DNA of 60,218 bases from Chloroflexota bacterium (lineage in GTDB: Bacteria > Chloroflexota > Anaerolineae > UBA4142): the NCBI GenBank assembly GCA_016215025.1, contig JACRMI010000190.1:1-60218 (forward strand). The letters run 5' to 3'. The notes under the pieces are model-generated. The model searched no databases and was not told the origin of the DNA. It worked only from the letters and a program-made list of their open reading frames with translations. The first letter of the stretch is position 1. Each line of letters opens with the position of its first letter. Positions 39,805-47,768 of this stretch are shown in pieces. A program made the position numbers and the translations under genes.

Positions 39805-41373
39805 GTGGCGAGCCGATTGCTGGGTCTCGTCCGCGAGCAGGTGATTGCGTACTTGTTTGGCGCAACCGGCTACGTCAGCGTCTTTCGCGTCGCGGCGACA
39901 ATCATCCAACAGTTGTACGATCTGCTCGTCGGTGGAATGGTGAGCGCCGCGCTCGTCCCCGTCTTTTCCGACTTTGCGGAACGGCGCGACGAATTGTGGC
40001 GCGTCGCCAGTGTGGTCATCAACATCCTCGCACTTGCGCTAGCAGTTGCCGTTCTTATCCTCGAAATTTTTGCGCCGCAGCTCGTATGGATTCTCGGCAG
40101 CGGTTATGATCCCGCCTTGCAGGATGTTGCCGTCGAGATGATTCGTCTGATACTTCCCGCTGTTTTCTTTCTCGGTCTGTCGGGCATCGTTACGTCATTG
40201 CTTTATTCCCTCAAACGATTTGCGTTTCCCGCGTTCACAACGGCTGCCTATAACGCTGGGATCATCATTGTTGCGTTCGCATTTTCGCCAGTGTTTGGCA
40301 TTACGAGTTTGATCGTCGGCATCATTATCGGTTCCGCAACTCAAGTCGTTCTGCAATTGCCCGGCTTGCGCGATATGCATTATCGATTCGCGATAGATTT
40401 TTCGCATCCCGCGCTCCGTCGAATTCTGAAATCGTACGCGCCAGTCGTTGCGGGCTTGGGCATCAGCATCGTCAGCGTGGCGATTGATCGCAATCTGGCG
40501 TCGCACACCGGCGAGCAATCGCTGGCGTGGATGGTTAATGCTACAACGCTGACTCAATTTCCGCTAGGTCTTGTTTCCACTGCGATTTCGTTTGCGATTC
40601 TGCCCACACTCAGTCAACAGTCGTCAGTCGCCAGTCAACAGGTAACAGTGAACAGTGAACAGCCTCCAGTCTCTAGTCTCCAGTCTCAAGCGACGGAACA
40701 CGAATCACGCATAACGTATCACGAATCACCAGTTACCAATAACGAATTTCAGAATACTCTCGCCTTCGGCATCAAACTCGTCCTGCTCTTGATCCTCCCC
40801 GCGACCGTCGGCTTGCTCGTTCTCGCGCATCCAATTATCGCGTTGTTATTTGAGCATGGCGCGTTTACGCCAGCCGATACACTCGCAACTGCCAACGCGC
40901 TGCAATATTACATGATCGGTTTGCCGTTTGCGGCAATCGATCAACCGTTGGTGTTTGCGTTCTACGCGCGCAAAAATACGCTGTTGCCGAACATCGTCCA
41001 ATTTATCGCCGTCGGCATTTATCTCGTTTTTGCATTTGCGCTCGTTCAGCCGTGGGGTATGATCGGCTTGGTGTTTGCGAATTCGATGATGCTGACCGGA
41101 CACGCGCTCCTCATGCTATGGCTAACGCACACGCGATTGGGCGGATTGGGTCGATCCGAAATGGTCGCGACGACGATCAAGATTATTGTCGCATCGACGG
41201 TGATGGGCGCGATTGTGTTTCTGATCGAAGGTATGCTGAATTCGATTCTACTCAAGGTTGTCGTGTCGGCGATAGTTGGTGGATCGATTTATATTATATT
41301 GCTTTGGCTTTTGCATGTGCGTGAAGCTGAGCGCGTTTGGGAAATGATCCGCGTGAGAATGCGACATGCTTGA
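39805..41373 (+). CDS. murJ: MurJ/MviN lipid II flippase with repeat-derived insertion
   Basis: 522 aa from GTG 39805, but the family's N-terminal residues (VVRAAAIISIGNVASRLLG) are encoded in frame from about 39769 with no ATG, GTG or TTG; the frame is open back to 39688 through repeat words. The start may be a rare ATT/ATC codon or may have been destroyed. About 14 helices, with GLVREQVIAYLFGA and DFAERRDELWRVASVV typical. Residues about 270-316 (SSVASQQVTVNSEQPPVSSL onward) are an in-frame insertion between two helices where relatives have a short loop. It flips lipid II for peptidoglycan synthesis. Whether this copy works is not certain. Confidence 0.85.
   Translation: MASRLLGLVREQVIAYLFGATGYVSVFRVAATIIQQLYDLLVGGMVSAALVPVFSDFAERRDELWRVASVVINILALALAVAVLILEIFAPQLVWILGSGYDPALQDVAVEMIRLILPAVFFLGLSGIVTSLLYSLKRFAFPAFTTAAYNAGIIIVAFAFSPVFGITSLIVGIIIGSATQVVLQLPGLRDMHYRFAIDFSHPALRRILKSYAPVVAGLGISIVSVAIDRNLASHTGEQSLAWMVNATTLTQFPLGLVSTAISFAILPTLSQQSSVASQQVTVNSEQPPVSSLQSQATEHESRITYHESPVTNNEFQNTLAFGIKLVLLLILPATVGLLVLAHPIIALLFEHGAFTPADTLATANALQYYMIGLPFAAIDQPLVFAFYARKNTLLPNIVQFIAVGIYLVFAFALVQPWGMIGLVFANSMMLTGHALLMLWLTHTRLGGLGRSEMVATTIKIIVASTVMGAIVFLIEGMLNSILLKVVVSAIVGGSIYIILLWLLHVREAERVWEMIRVRMRHA
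40611..40745 (+). repeat. repeat words inside the murJ coding region
   Basis: GTCAACAGTCGTCAGTCGCC, GTAACAGTGAACAGTGAACA, CTCCAGTCTCTAGTCTCCAG and CACGAATCACGCATAACG succeed each other in frame without a stop. The vocabulary is that of the intergenic repeats at 37222, 38160 and 23826. Confidence 0.75.
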
Positions 41374-41378
41374 TTGAA

Positions 41379-41439
41379 AGAAACCCATTTTCTCCTTCAT
41401 CAACAAGCTGGTTTTCAGGTTTGCAGAAAACGGGTTTCT
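41379..41439. repeat. inverted repeat, AGAAACCCGTTTTCT family (copy 2)
   Basis: AGAAACCCATTTTCTCC (41379-41395) pairs with GCAGAAAACGGGTTTCT (41423-41439) except two or three positions. It directly follows the murJ stop. Confidence 0.75.
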
Positions 41440-41451
41440 GACGATTCATTG

Positions 41452-41479
41452 TTGACGCACGCTACATTGGGCATATAAT
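41452..41479 (+). promoter_or_regulatory. sigma70 promoter
   Basis: TTGACG (41452-41457), 16 bases, TATAAT (41474-41479), 28 bases before GTG 41507. Confidence 0.75.
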
Positions 41480-41506
41480 TGTTCCAGTTCTCTAGTCGGA
41501 GCAAGT

Positions 41507-42880
41507 GTGGACACGTCTGCCTCTCTTAATTTACCGCCTGTACCGCCTTCGGTCACGGACACCGGTCTTGGTTTCGGTTTCATCGCCGATCTTGCCCTCA
41601 AGACTATTTACGCTCGCCATGCAATGTTAGGGTATGAAATTGCCGATTCCCTGAAATTGCCGTTCGCCGATGTTGTCGCAAAAGTGCTCGAGTATTTGCG
41701 CCAAGCACATTTCGTCGATGTGCGTGGTTCGGAAGCAATCGGCGAGCCATCCTATCGATACGTTATTACGATCGCAGGGCAGACGCGTGCCCGTGAACTG
41801 ATGGATCGAAATGGATATGTAGGTCCAGCGCCTGTCACTCTGCCAGCGTACATCGCGATGGTCAACGCGCAATCGCTTGAGGAACAATCCATCACACAAG
41901 AAACGCTTCGCAGCGCGCTGTCACAGCTGGTTCTCAACGACGAGATTATCAATCAATTGGGTCCGGTGATGGTCGCGCGTCGATCAGTGTTTCTCTTTGG
42001 CAATACGGGCAATGGTAAAACATCAATTGGGTTGTCGATTGGCAATATTCTGCCCAGTGCGATTTGGGTCCCGTATGCGATAACGGTTGAAGACCAAATC
42101 ATCAAAATATTCGATGACAGTCGTCATCGCGTGATCGCAAAAAAGACCGCAGACAAGCCCGTTAGTCGGCGCGGTCTGTTGAGTTATTTAACGAAAGAAA
42201 AAACCGACGGCGTCGAAGTCATGCTGGGCATCAGCGATCAAGTGCGTTACGATGAGCGGTGGGTGCTGGTTCATCGTCCCTTGATTGTGGGCGGTGGTGA
42301 GTTGACGCTCAAGAATCTCGATTTGGTGTACGACTCGAAGATGAAGACCTATGAAGCGCCACAGCAATTGAAGGCGAATGGCGGTGTGTTTTTGCTCGAC
42401 GATCTGGGACGCCAAGCAGCAAGTCCACGCGAGATTTTGAATCGTTGGATTGTGCCGCTTGAAAAGCGAGTCGATTATCTTAGTCTCGCAACCGGTTTCA
42501 AGTTTGAAGTTCCTTTCGACGTGTTTGTCGTCTTTGCGACGAATCTCGATCCGAAAGATCTAGCAGACGAAGCGTTCTTGCGGCGCATTCGTTACAAGAT
42601 TCAATTACCCGACCCGACCTGGGATGAATATCGCGAGATCATCCAACGCGAAGCTGCAAAACGTTCGGTGCCTTTTTCCGAACAAGGTTTGCAATACCTC
42701 CTTTCGGAATACTATCTCAAACCCAAACGCCAACCGCGCGGTGTTCATCCCCGTGATATCCTCGATGCGATGGTGGACATTGCGCACTTTCAAGGCATTC
42801 CGCCTGCGTTCTCACAAGAATTGATTAACCTGGCTTGTCAGGCGTATTTTATTGCGAGCTTACCAGACGAAACTGTCTAG
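41507..42880 (+). CDS. AAA-type ATPase with N-terminal winged-helix-like region
   Basis: 457 aa, GTG start with GGAG upstream. Residues about 20-110 look like a winged helix (ALKTIYARHAMLGYEIADSL, VVAKVLEYLRQAHFVDV). The ATPase core has Walker A GNTGNGKTS (Lys171), Walker B GGVFLLDDLGRQ near residue 300, and sensor-like VVFATNLDPKDLADEAFLRR. The C-terminal PRGVHPRDILDAMVDIAHFQ is a lid. Similar proteins are annotated only as ATPases with chaperone activity; some lie near Tad/type IV pilus genes, which are not seen here. Function unknown. Confidence 0.8.
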   Translation: MDTSASLNLPPVPPSVTDTGLGFGFIADLALKTIYARHAMLGYEIADSLKLPFADVVAKVLEYLRQAHFVDVRGSEAIGEPSYRYVITIAGQTRARELMDRNGYVGPAPVTLPAYIAMVNAQSLEEQSITQETLRSALSQLVLNDEIINQLGPVMVARRSVFLFGNTGNGKTSIGLSIGNILPSAIWVPYAITVEDQIIKIFDDSRHRVIAKKTADKPVSRRGLLSYLTKEKTDGVEVMLGISDQVRYDERWVLVHRPLIVGGGELTLKNLDLVYDSKMKTYEAPQQLKANGGVFLLDDLGRQAASPREILNRWIVPLEKRVDYLSLATGFKFEVPFDVFVVFATNLDPKDLADEAFLRRIRYKIQLPDPTWDEYREIIQREAAKRSVPFSEQGLQYLLSEYYLKPKRQPRGVHPRDILDAMVDIAHFQGIPPAFSQELINLACQAYFIASLPDETV

Positions 42881-42895
42881 ACCGGGAATGGAGCA

Positions 42896-44236
42896 ATGAT
42901 GCGAACCGATTATTCCGGTGTCAGTTTTTGGTTGGCGACGTGTCCACCGTATGAATCGAATGCGCCATTACAAGGTGACATTCAAGCCGATGTTGCCATC
43001 ATCGGCGGCGGATTTACGAGCATGGCGACGGCGTACTATTTGCGCCAAGCCGAACCGTCGATGAAGGTCGTCGTGCTCGAAAGTGAGGTTGTCGGGTTTG
43101 GCGCAAGTGGTCGCAATGGTTCATTTGCGATGACGGTGATCGGGCTAGGCATCGACGTGTTGGCAATGCTCAAGGGCAAGCAAGCGGCGCTCGAAGGTCA
43201 TCGCTATATGGAACGCGCTGTTGATACCGTGGGCGAACTCGTCGAAGAAAACAATCTCGATTGCGATTACACGCGCCCCGGCTTTTTGCGTATGGCGACG
43301 ACCGATGGCTACGTCAAGAAAATCAAAAAGCAAATCGAGTTGTGCCATGAATTGGGAATCAAAGGGATCGAGTGGCTAGACCGCGATGCGGCACGTGCAG
43401 AAGTCAATTCCGATCTGTATCTCGGCGGTTGGTGGGAACCGCGCATGGCGTTGGTGAATCCGGTCAAGCTCGTCCGCGAAATGAAACGCACGGCGCAAAA
43501 ACTCGGCGCAGAGATTTACGAACACACGCCCGTAACATCGATTGGGCGCGGCGTAGATTTCAAACTCAAGACGCCAAGCGGATGCGTAACCGCCAAGAAA
43601 ATCGTTTTTGGCACGAATGCCTATTCACACTTGATTCCCGAAATCCAGCGCAAGCAAGTTCCCGCCTGGACGTACATGATCGCAACGGAACCTTTGACCG
43701 GCAAGCAGTTCGAAGCGATTGGGTGGCAGCATCGCCAAGGTGTTGAAGACGCGCGCAATCTCATTCACTATTATCGTATCTCGCCCGACAATCGATTGTT
43801 GATGGGCGGTGGTCCGGTCGGCTTGTCGTTTGGCGCTGACATGAATCGCGATTCAAGCGAGAGCGCGTGGAAACATTTGGAAGAACATATCGCGTACGTT
43901 TTTCCTGCGCTCAAAGGAATCCATGTAACGCATCGTTGGGGTGGTCCGTTTTCGGTGACAGTCGATCTATCGCCAACCCTCGGTTATCTCGGCGACAAGC
44001 GCGCCGTGTATTCGGTGGGTTGCATTGGACATGGCGTGTCGCTCACGCATCTCAACGGTCAAACGATTCGCGATTTGATTTTGGAAAAGCAGACCGATCT
44101 CACCGATGTATTCTTCGTCAATCGTCGCGTGATTCCTTGGCCCCCCGAACCATTTCGACTGGCAGTGAGTGGCGCACTGCGAACGTATTTGCAGGTTGAA
44201 GATTGGGCGTACGAAAGAAATATGCCCAAGCGGTGA
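42896..44236 (+). CDS. FAD-dependent oxidoreductase (DAO family)
   Basis: 446 aa. N-terminal dinucleotide motif VAIIGGGFTSMATAYYLRQ, then GFGASGRNGSFA, and the C-terminal FAD-binding GYLGDKRAVYSVGCIGHGVSLTHLNGQTI. This is the glycine oxidase/gamma-glutamylputrescine oxidase-like layout, so an amine or amino acid is the likely substrate. It follows the AAA ATPase by 15 bases and may share its promoter; there is no clear functional link. Confidence 0.9.
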   Translation: MMRTDYSGVSFWLATCPPYESNAPLQGDIQADVAIIGGGFTSMATAYYLRQAEPSMKVVVLESEVVGFGASGRNGSFAMTVIGLGIDVLAMLKGKQAALEGHRYMERAVDTVGELVEENNLDCDYTRPGFLRMATTDGYVKKIKKQIELCHELGIKGIEWLDRDAARAEVNSDLYLGGWWEPRMALVNPVKLVREMKRTAQKLGAEIYEHTPVTSIGRGVDFKLKTPSGCVTAKKIVFGTNAYSHLIPEIQRKQVPAWTYMIATEPLTGKQFEAIGWQHRQGVEDARNLIHYYRISPDNRLLMGGGPVGLSFGADMNRDSSESAWKHLEEHIAYVFPALKGIHVTHRWGGPFSVTVDLSPTLGYLGDKRAVYSVGCIGHGVSLTHLNGQTIRDLILEKQTDLTDVFFVNRRVIPWPPEPFRLAVSGALRTYLQVEDWAYERNMPKR

Positions 44237-44321
44237 AAGTAGGACAGCCACAGAACCACACAGAATCACACTGAAAATGAATTTATATACGTCTGTGGCA
44301 AAAAATGCTGAAAAGTAGCCA

Positions 44322-45461
44322 ATGATGGTTATTCGAAAAATCAAGCCAATGGCTTGGCTATTGCTTTTGGTCTTGTTGGTACTGGATGGCGCAGTTGTCG
44401 TTTGGGGCTTTGCCGAAGAGGAAATCGGATTTCGCGATGTCGATGGGACGTACTATCCACCGACCGGAAATTTTCCCGATAATCGCGTCAGCACGATTCA
44501 CGATGATCTAACCTATGCGCTCGCGTTGGCAGCGGGCTTTTCGGTGACTGCTAGTCACACGATTCGCATCTGGGACCAGTTGGTCGATTCAGAACAATTA
44601 CCCAGCACGGTCGTTTCGTACACGTATGGCAACGCGGGATTTTATTCGCCGCCTAATCCATTGTTATCTTGTGGTTCCAAGAATCACGCGCGGCAAATCT
44701 GGCCCGCAGGCGAATTCAACTCGACCACATCGAGCGTGACATCGCGCTATGGACCGTATTCGCCATTCTTTCATTTCCCTCATCGAAATGGTGACGATCT
44801 CAAAGCCTTGCACGATTGGGCATGGGGTATTACGAGTACACTGGTCGGTTATGAAGCGTATGCGTGGGCGAGACCTCTGCCGTTCGATTTGACGCTGATC
44901 CAAGCAATAGACAATGGTGGTTGTGCGATTACGCGCACCGTCAACATCAGTATGCCGATTCAAGCGGGGTCGCTGAAAGCATTCGCAACCTATCTGCATT
45001 CGCTCGATGATTCGTACTCGCATCAAGATTGCTTGACCGCGTTGGTTGGTACCGGCGCACCATGGGGCACCCATACGATTTTGGTGCTGGGTGATACAAG
45101 TATCCCCGCTTGCGACTATAATCCGACTGCGCCAACGAATGACGATGCACACGGCAGAGAATTCGGTTCGATCTATACCGATAAGGTGCGGACGATTGAT
45201 GCGACGCGCGCCGTTTATGGCGAACTATCGGCGCGCAGTGTTCAACGGGAAGGTGTCTATTTCCCGCTGCCTTTGACTACCACATTGATAGTGAGCGGCA
45301 CACAGAGAACGCTCGACGAGGCGATTACGCATTTTGTGACGGACCAAAATTTTGATGTGCCAACTTATCGCCGTCAGTACGCCGACAATTTGGTGAACGC
45401 TATCACGTCAACTGTGCGCGTATCGATTGATCGATTGTATTTACCGATAATTACAAAATGA
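44322..45461 (+). CDS. exported protein resembling zinc phospholipase C/P1-nuclease-like domains
   Basis: 379 aa. The signal peptide is residues 1-33 (LLLLVLLVLDGAVVVWGFA). The mature part has IHDDLTYALALAAGFSVTAS, then FHFPHRNGDDLKALHDWAWG and LKAFATYLHSLDDSYSHQDC, a spacing of His and Asp residues like the metal-binding bundle of phospholipase C/DUF6765-type proteins. The C-terminal half (DNLVNAITSTVRVSIDRLYL) is helical. The assignment is by pattern only. It sits directly upstream of a sortase gene, but its C-terminus has no sorting signal. Confidence 0.55.
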   Translation: MMVIRKIKPMAWLLLLVLLVLDGAVVVWGFAEEEIGFRDVDGTYYPPTGNFPDNRVSTIHDDLTYALALAAGFSVTASHTIRIWDQLVDSEQLPSTVVSYTYGNAGFYSPPNPLLSCGSKNHARQIWPAGEFNSTTSSVTSRYGPYSPFFHFPHRNGDDLKALHDWAWGITSTLVGYEAYAWARPLPFDLTLIQAIDNGGCAITRTVNISMPIQAGSLKAFATYLHSLDDSYSHQDCLTALVGTGAPWGTHTILVLGDTSIPACDYNPTAPTNDDAHGREFGSIYTDKVRTIDATRAVYGELSARSVQREGVYFPLPLTTTLIVSGTQRTLDEAITHFVTDQNFDVPTYRRQYADNLVNAITSTVRVSIDRLYLPIITK

Positions 45462-45477
45462 GGACTAGCATTTTCAG

Positions 45478-46371
45478 ATGACCGATAAACGTAGTGTCGA
45501 TGAACTTTCGCTGCAAGAACTCGAAGCGTTGGTGGAGCAGAGACGGCGCATTGAACGCGCGCGCCAGTTCGCGCAAAACGACGACCGGCGGCGCTTTCGT
45601 CCGGTGACGGTGATGCAGACAGAAGAGCCAGCCCCGGCAAAAGAAAATCGCCCGTCCGCTCAGCGAAAACGCAAATCGTTGCGTGATCGAATCTTGTTTG
45701 CGGTAGAAATCATTGCGGTAGTTGGCTTGCTCGTGATTATCGTTGGTTCGCTGACGAATTTGCAAACGCTGAATCAAGAAGTGGCGCAAGCCAAAGCGGG
45801 CACGCCGAATGCAACGACAAACGCGCAGGATGCAAACAGCGTAGAATTACCCGGCTCGTCATTTCCACCATCGAATCCGCTGCTCGAATTGCCCGGCAGT
45901 TCGTTCGCGCCGCAAAATGCGCCGCCCGCGTTGGGCATTCAATTAAAGTCGGTGGCAGCGTTACCTGTGCCAACGCCCGGTCCGCGCTCGCCGACGCGTA
46001 TTGTTATTCCCAGCATCAACCTGGATTGGCCCGTCGTGCAAGGCGACAGTTGGAACGAATTGAAGCAAGGCGTAGGGCATCGCGTGGGTACCGCGAATCC
46101 GGGCGAGCGAGGTAATCTGGTTTTGTCGGGACACAACGATGTCTATGGAGAACCCTTCCGCGATTTGGAAAAATTAGCTGTGGGCAGCGACGTTTTCGTT
46201 CATGCCGGCAACACGTCGTTTCGATACGTGATCAAAGCTCGGCGCGTTGTGGTACCGACTGACTTGAGCGTTTTGGTATCGTCGAAGGACCCCATCGTCA
46301 CATTGATTACGTGCACGCCATATCGCATCGATACGCATCGGCTCATTCTAATTGGCGAACTTATGCCATAG
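45478..46371 (+). CDS. sortase family protein (class D/E-like)
   Basis: 297 aa. A cytoplasmic N-terminus rich in Arg/Glu/Gln, one membrane helix at about residues 68-90 (FAVEIIAVVGLLVIIVGSL), a linker, then the sortase beta-barrel: INLDWPVVQGDSWNELKQGV, LSGHNDVYGEPF with His219 and LITCTPYRIDTHR with Cys279 and Arg283. The catalytic triad is complete. The linker contains ELPGSSF twice (about residues 121 and 135), a motif resembling a sortase recognition site. It follows the exported protein by 16 bases. No obvious LPxTG substrate is in the window. Confidence 0.88.
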   Translation: MTDKRSVDELSLQELEALVEQRRRIERARQFAQNDDRRRFRPVTVMQTEEPAPAKENRPSAQRKRKSLRDRILFAVEIIAVVGLLVIIVGSLTNLQTLNQEVAQAKAGTPNATTNAQDANSVELPGSSFPPSNPLLELPGSSFAPQNAPPALGIQLKSVAALPVPTPGPRSPTRIVIPSINLDWPVVQGDSWNELKQGVGHRVGTANPGERGNLVLSGHNDVYGEPFRDLEKLAVGSDVFVHAGNTSFRYVIKARRVVVPTDLSVLVSSKDPIVTLITCTPYRIDTHRLILIGELMP

Positions 46372-46382
46372 CCGCGAATAGC

Positions 46383-46465
46383 GGATGGCAGTTGGCTTAT
46401 GGCAAAATACAATCTGCTATCAGCCATTAGCCATTCGCCATGAGCTATCCGCCATTTGCTATTTT
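46383..46465. repeat. run of repeat words (GGCTTATGGC / GCCATTAGCC)
   Basis: GGATGGCAGTTGGCTTATGG then GCTATCAGCCATTAGCCATT form imperfect stems. Same words as 39610-39670. Confidence 0.6.
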
Positions 46466-46483
46466 TCTGACTTGGCTTATAAT
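46456..46483 (+). promoter_or_regulatory. possible promoter
   Basis: TTGCTA (46456-46461), 16 bases, TATAAT (46478-46483). The next gene starts 145 bases later, after a repeat. Confidence 0.4.
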
Positions 46484-46504
46484 CTGTCCCGTTCGGTTAC
46501 TCAG

Positions 46505-46578
46505 CCCTCTGTCATGCTGAACGGAGTGAAGCATCTCTCTTTGCGAGAATGAGACCCTGAGCGAAGCGAAGGGTGACG
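46505..46578. repeat. interspersed palindromic repeat, family A
   Basis: CCTCTGTCATGCTGAACGGA to GAGCGAAGCGAAGGGTGACG. Confidence 0.7.
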
Positions 46579-46627
46579 GTTCTGAGTGGTCACCCCGTTC
46601 GCGGAATCATATTTGAAGGAGCTAGTT

Positions 46628-46900
46628 ATGCCCAAGAAAACTCGTAAGATGAAACAACGCTCGGCAATGCGCCGGAGTGTTTCAGTTGCGCAGGAGACCC
46701 AAGTCGCCGAAGAAGAAGAGCAAGTCGCCGCCGAAACCAAGCCGGTCATGACGACACGTAACGTTTTGCCTCCGTCGAATCGCGGAATGACGCCAGCCAC
46801 ATATGATTATTCACATATCTATGGCGATTTGCGACGTATCGCCATGTTCGCCGCCTTTTTCTTTATCGTGTTGATCGCGCTGTCGTTTGTCATTAAATAA
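46628..46900 (+). CDS. 90-aa tail-anchored membrane protein
   Basis: ATG 46628 after GAAGGAG. The N-terminus is very basic (PKKTRKMKQRSAMRRS), the middle acidic (VAEEEEQVAAE), and a single membrane helix at residues 70-88 (MFAAFFFIVLIALSFVI) ends two residues before the stop. The protein is therefore C-terminally anchored with its charged part in the cytoplasm. The layout suggests a nucleic-acid-binding or ribosome-near role, but no family is recognised. Confidence 0.65.
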   Translation: MPKKTRKMKQRSAMRRSVSVAQETQVAEEEEQVAAETKPVMTTRNVLPPSNRGMTPATYDYSHIYGDLRRIAMFAAFFFIVLIALSFVIK

Positions 46901-46927
46901 AACGCATTGAGAATCAGCTCACTCGTC

Positions 46928-46965
46928 TGTCATTGCGAGGAGCGACATCAAACCTCGCAATGACA
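46928..46965. repeat. perfect 13-bp inverted repeat (TGTCATTGCGAGG)
   Basis: 46928-46940 and 46953-46965 are exact complements, spacer AGCGACATCAAA. Confidence 0.8.
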
Positions 46966-46976
46966 ATCTAAAATCG

Positions 46977-47010
46977 AACGCGACGGCAGAGACAAGCCGT
47001 CGCGTTTTTT
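46977..47010. terminator. terminator between convergent genes
   Basis: AACGCGACGGC (46977-46987) pairs with GCCGTCGCGTT (46996-47006), then T-run to 47010. The - strand gene's stop codon is the next base triplet, so it can serve both genes. Confidence 0.8.
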
Positions 47011-47768
47011 TATTCGAGTGGTGCAGAATCGCTGGGAGTGTGAGCGCGTGGAAAACCGATTGTCCCGCGCAGTCCCAAATCGATGATGAGGTGAACGACG
47101 AGCGCGTACCACGTATTTTGCGTAAAGACAAAAATGATCGTGCTGACGACCGCCAGACTGGCGCTCCATAATGGCGCATCGGCGCGCGTCACGTCATGCG
47201 CATTGGCGCGCACAAAAGGATTGGTCCAGCCCTCGATCAGCGACAGCACAAAGCCAATGAAACTCCCCAGGTAAAAATCGCCGAGCCACAGAATCGGTCC
47301 GCTCCGATAAAATGCCCAATGCGCTTCTTGGTAAATGACTTCGATGATGTGGCGCGCCCAATTCCAACCGCTTTCGTCGATGGCGTGCGGATGTTCACTG
47401 CGGGCGTACGGTCGCCACACCCACACGACGACAAGCAATGCGCCGATGCCGATAGTCGCAAATGGAATCGCAGTGGTTGTCCAATCCATGCCCCACACGC
47501 CGAGTGAGCGCATGGTGTTATAGCCCAACATCAACGTGGCATATGGCAAACCGAGATAGTACAACCAGCGAACGAGTTCGTTGATGACGCGCGCCGGGCG
47601 GGCATTGTGCATCCAAACGAGAAGACGTCCCCAGCGTCCGATGGAATGGGGAGTGCGATTCACCCAAGCAAAATTCGACATGAACGCATGCAAAGCAATC
47701 GACAAGCCGATGGCAATGGCAAGCGCTTGGCGAGGATCGAGGGTAGCAAGAAAATCAGTCAAAGTCAC
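47010..47768 (-). CDS. multi-pass membrane protein, remotely CPBP-like
   Basis: 252 aa from GTG 47768, whose first base is the last base of the upstream kinase stop (one-base overlap); a start at 47807 inside the kinase gene is also open. About six hydrophobic segments. EVIYQEAHWAFYRSGPI and VVHLIIDLGLR near the end recall CPBP proteases, but the canonical EExxxR is not present. Translational coupling to the histidine kinase suggests it may take part in the same sensing pathway. Confidence 0.6.
   Translation of the reverse strand: MTLTDFLATLDPRQALAIAIGLSIALHAFMSNFAWVNRTPHSIGRWGRLLVWMHNARPARVINELVRWLYYLGLPYATLMLGYNTMRSLGVWGMDWTTTAIPFATIGIGALLVVVWVWRPYARSEHPHAIDESGWNWARHIIEVIYQEAHWAFYRSGPILWLGDFYLGSFIGFVLSLIEGWTNPFVRANAHDVTRADAPLWSASLAVVSTIIFVFTQNTWYALVVHLIIDLGLRGTIGFPRAHTPSDSAPLE

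Noticed and set aside
37222..40745. CRISPR array
   Set aside because: The repeated words are variable, inverted and not separated by unique spacers of constant length; no cas genes are seen.
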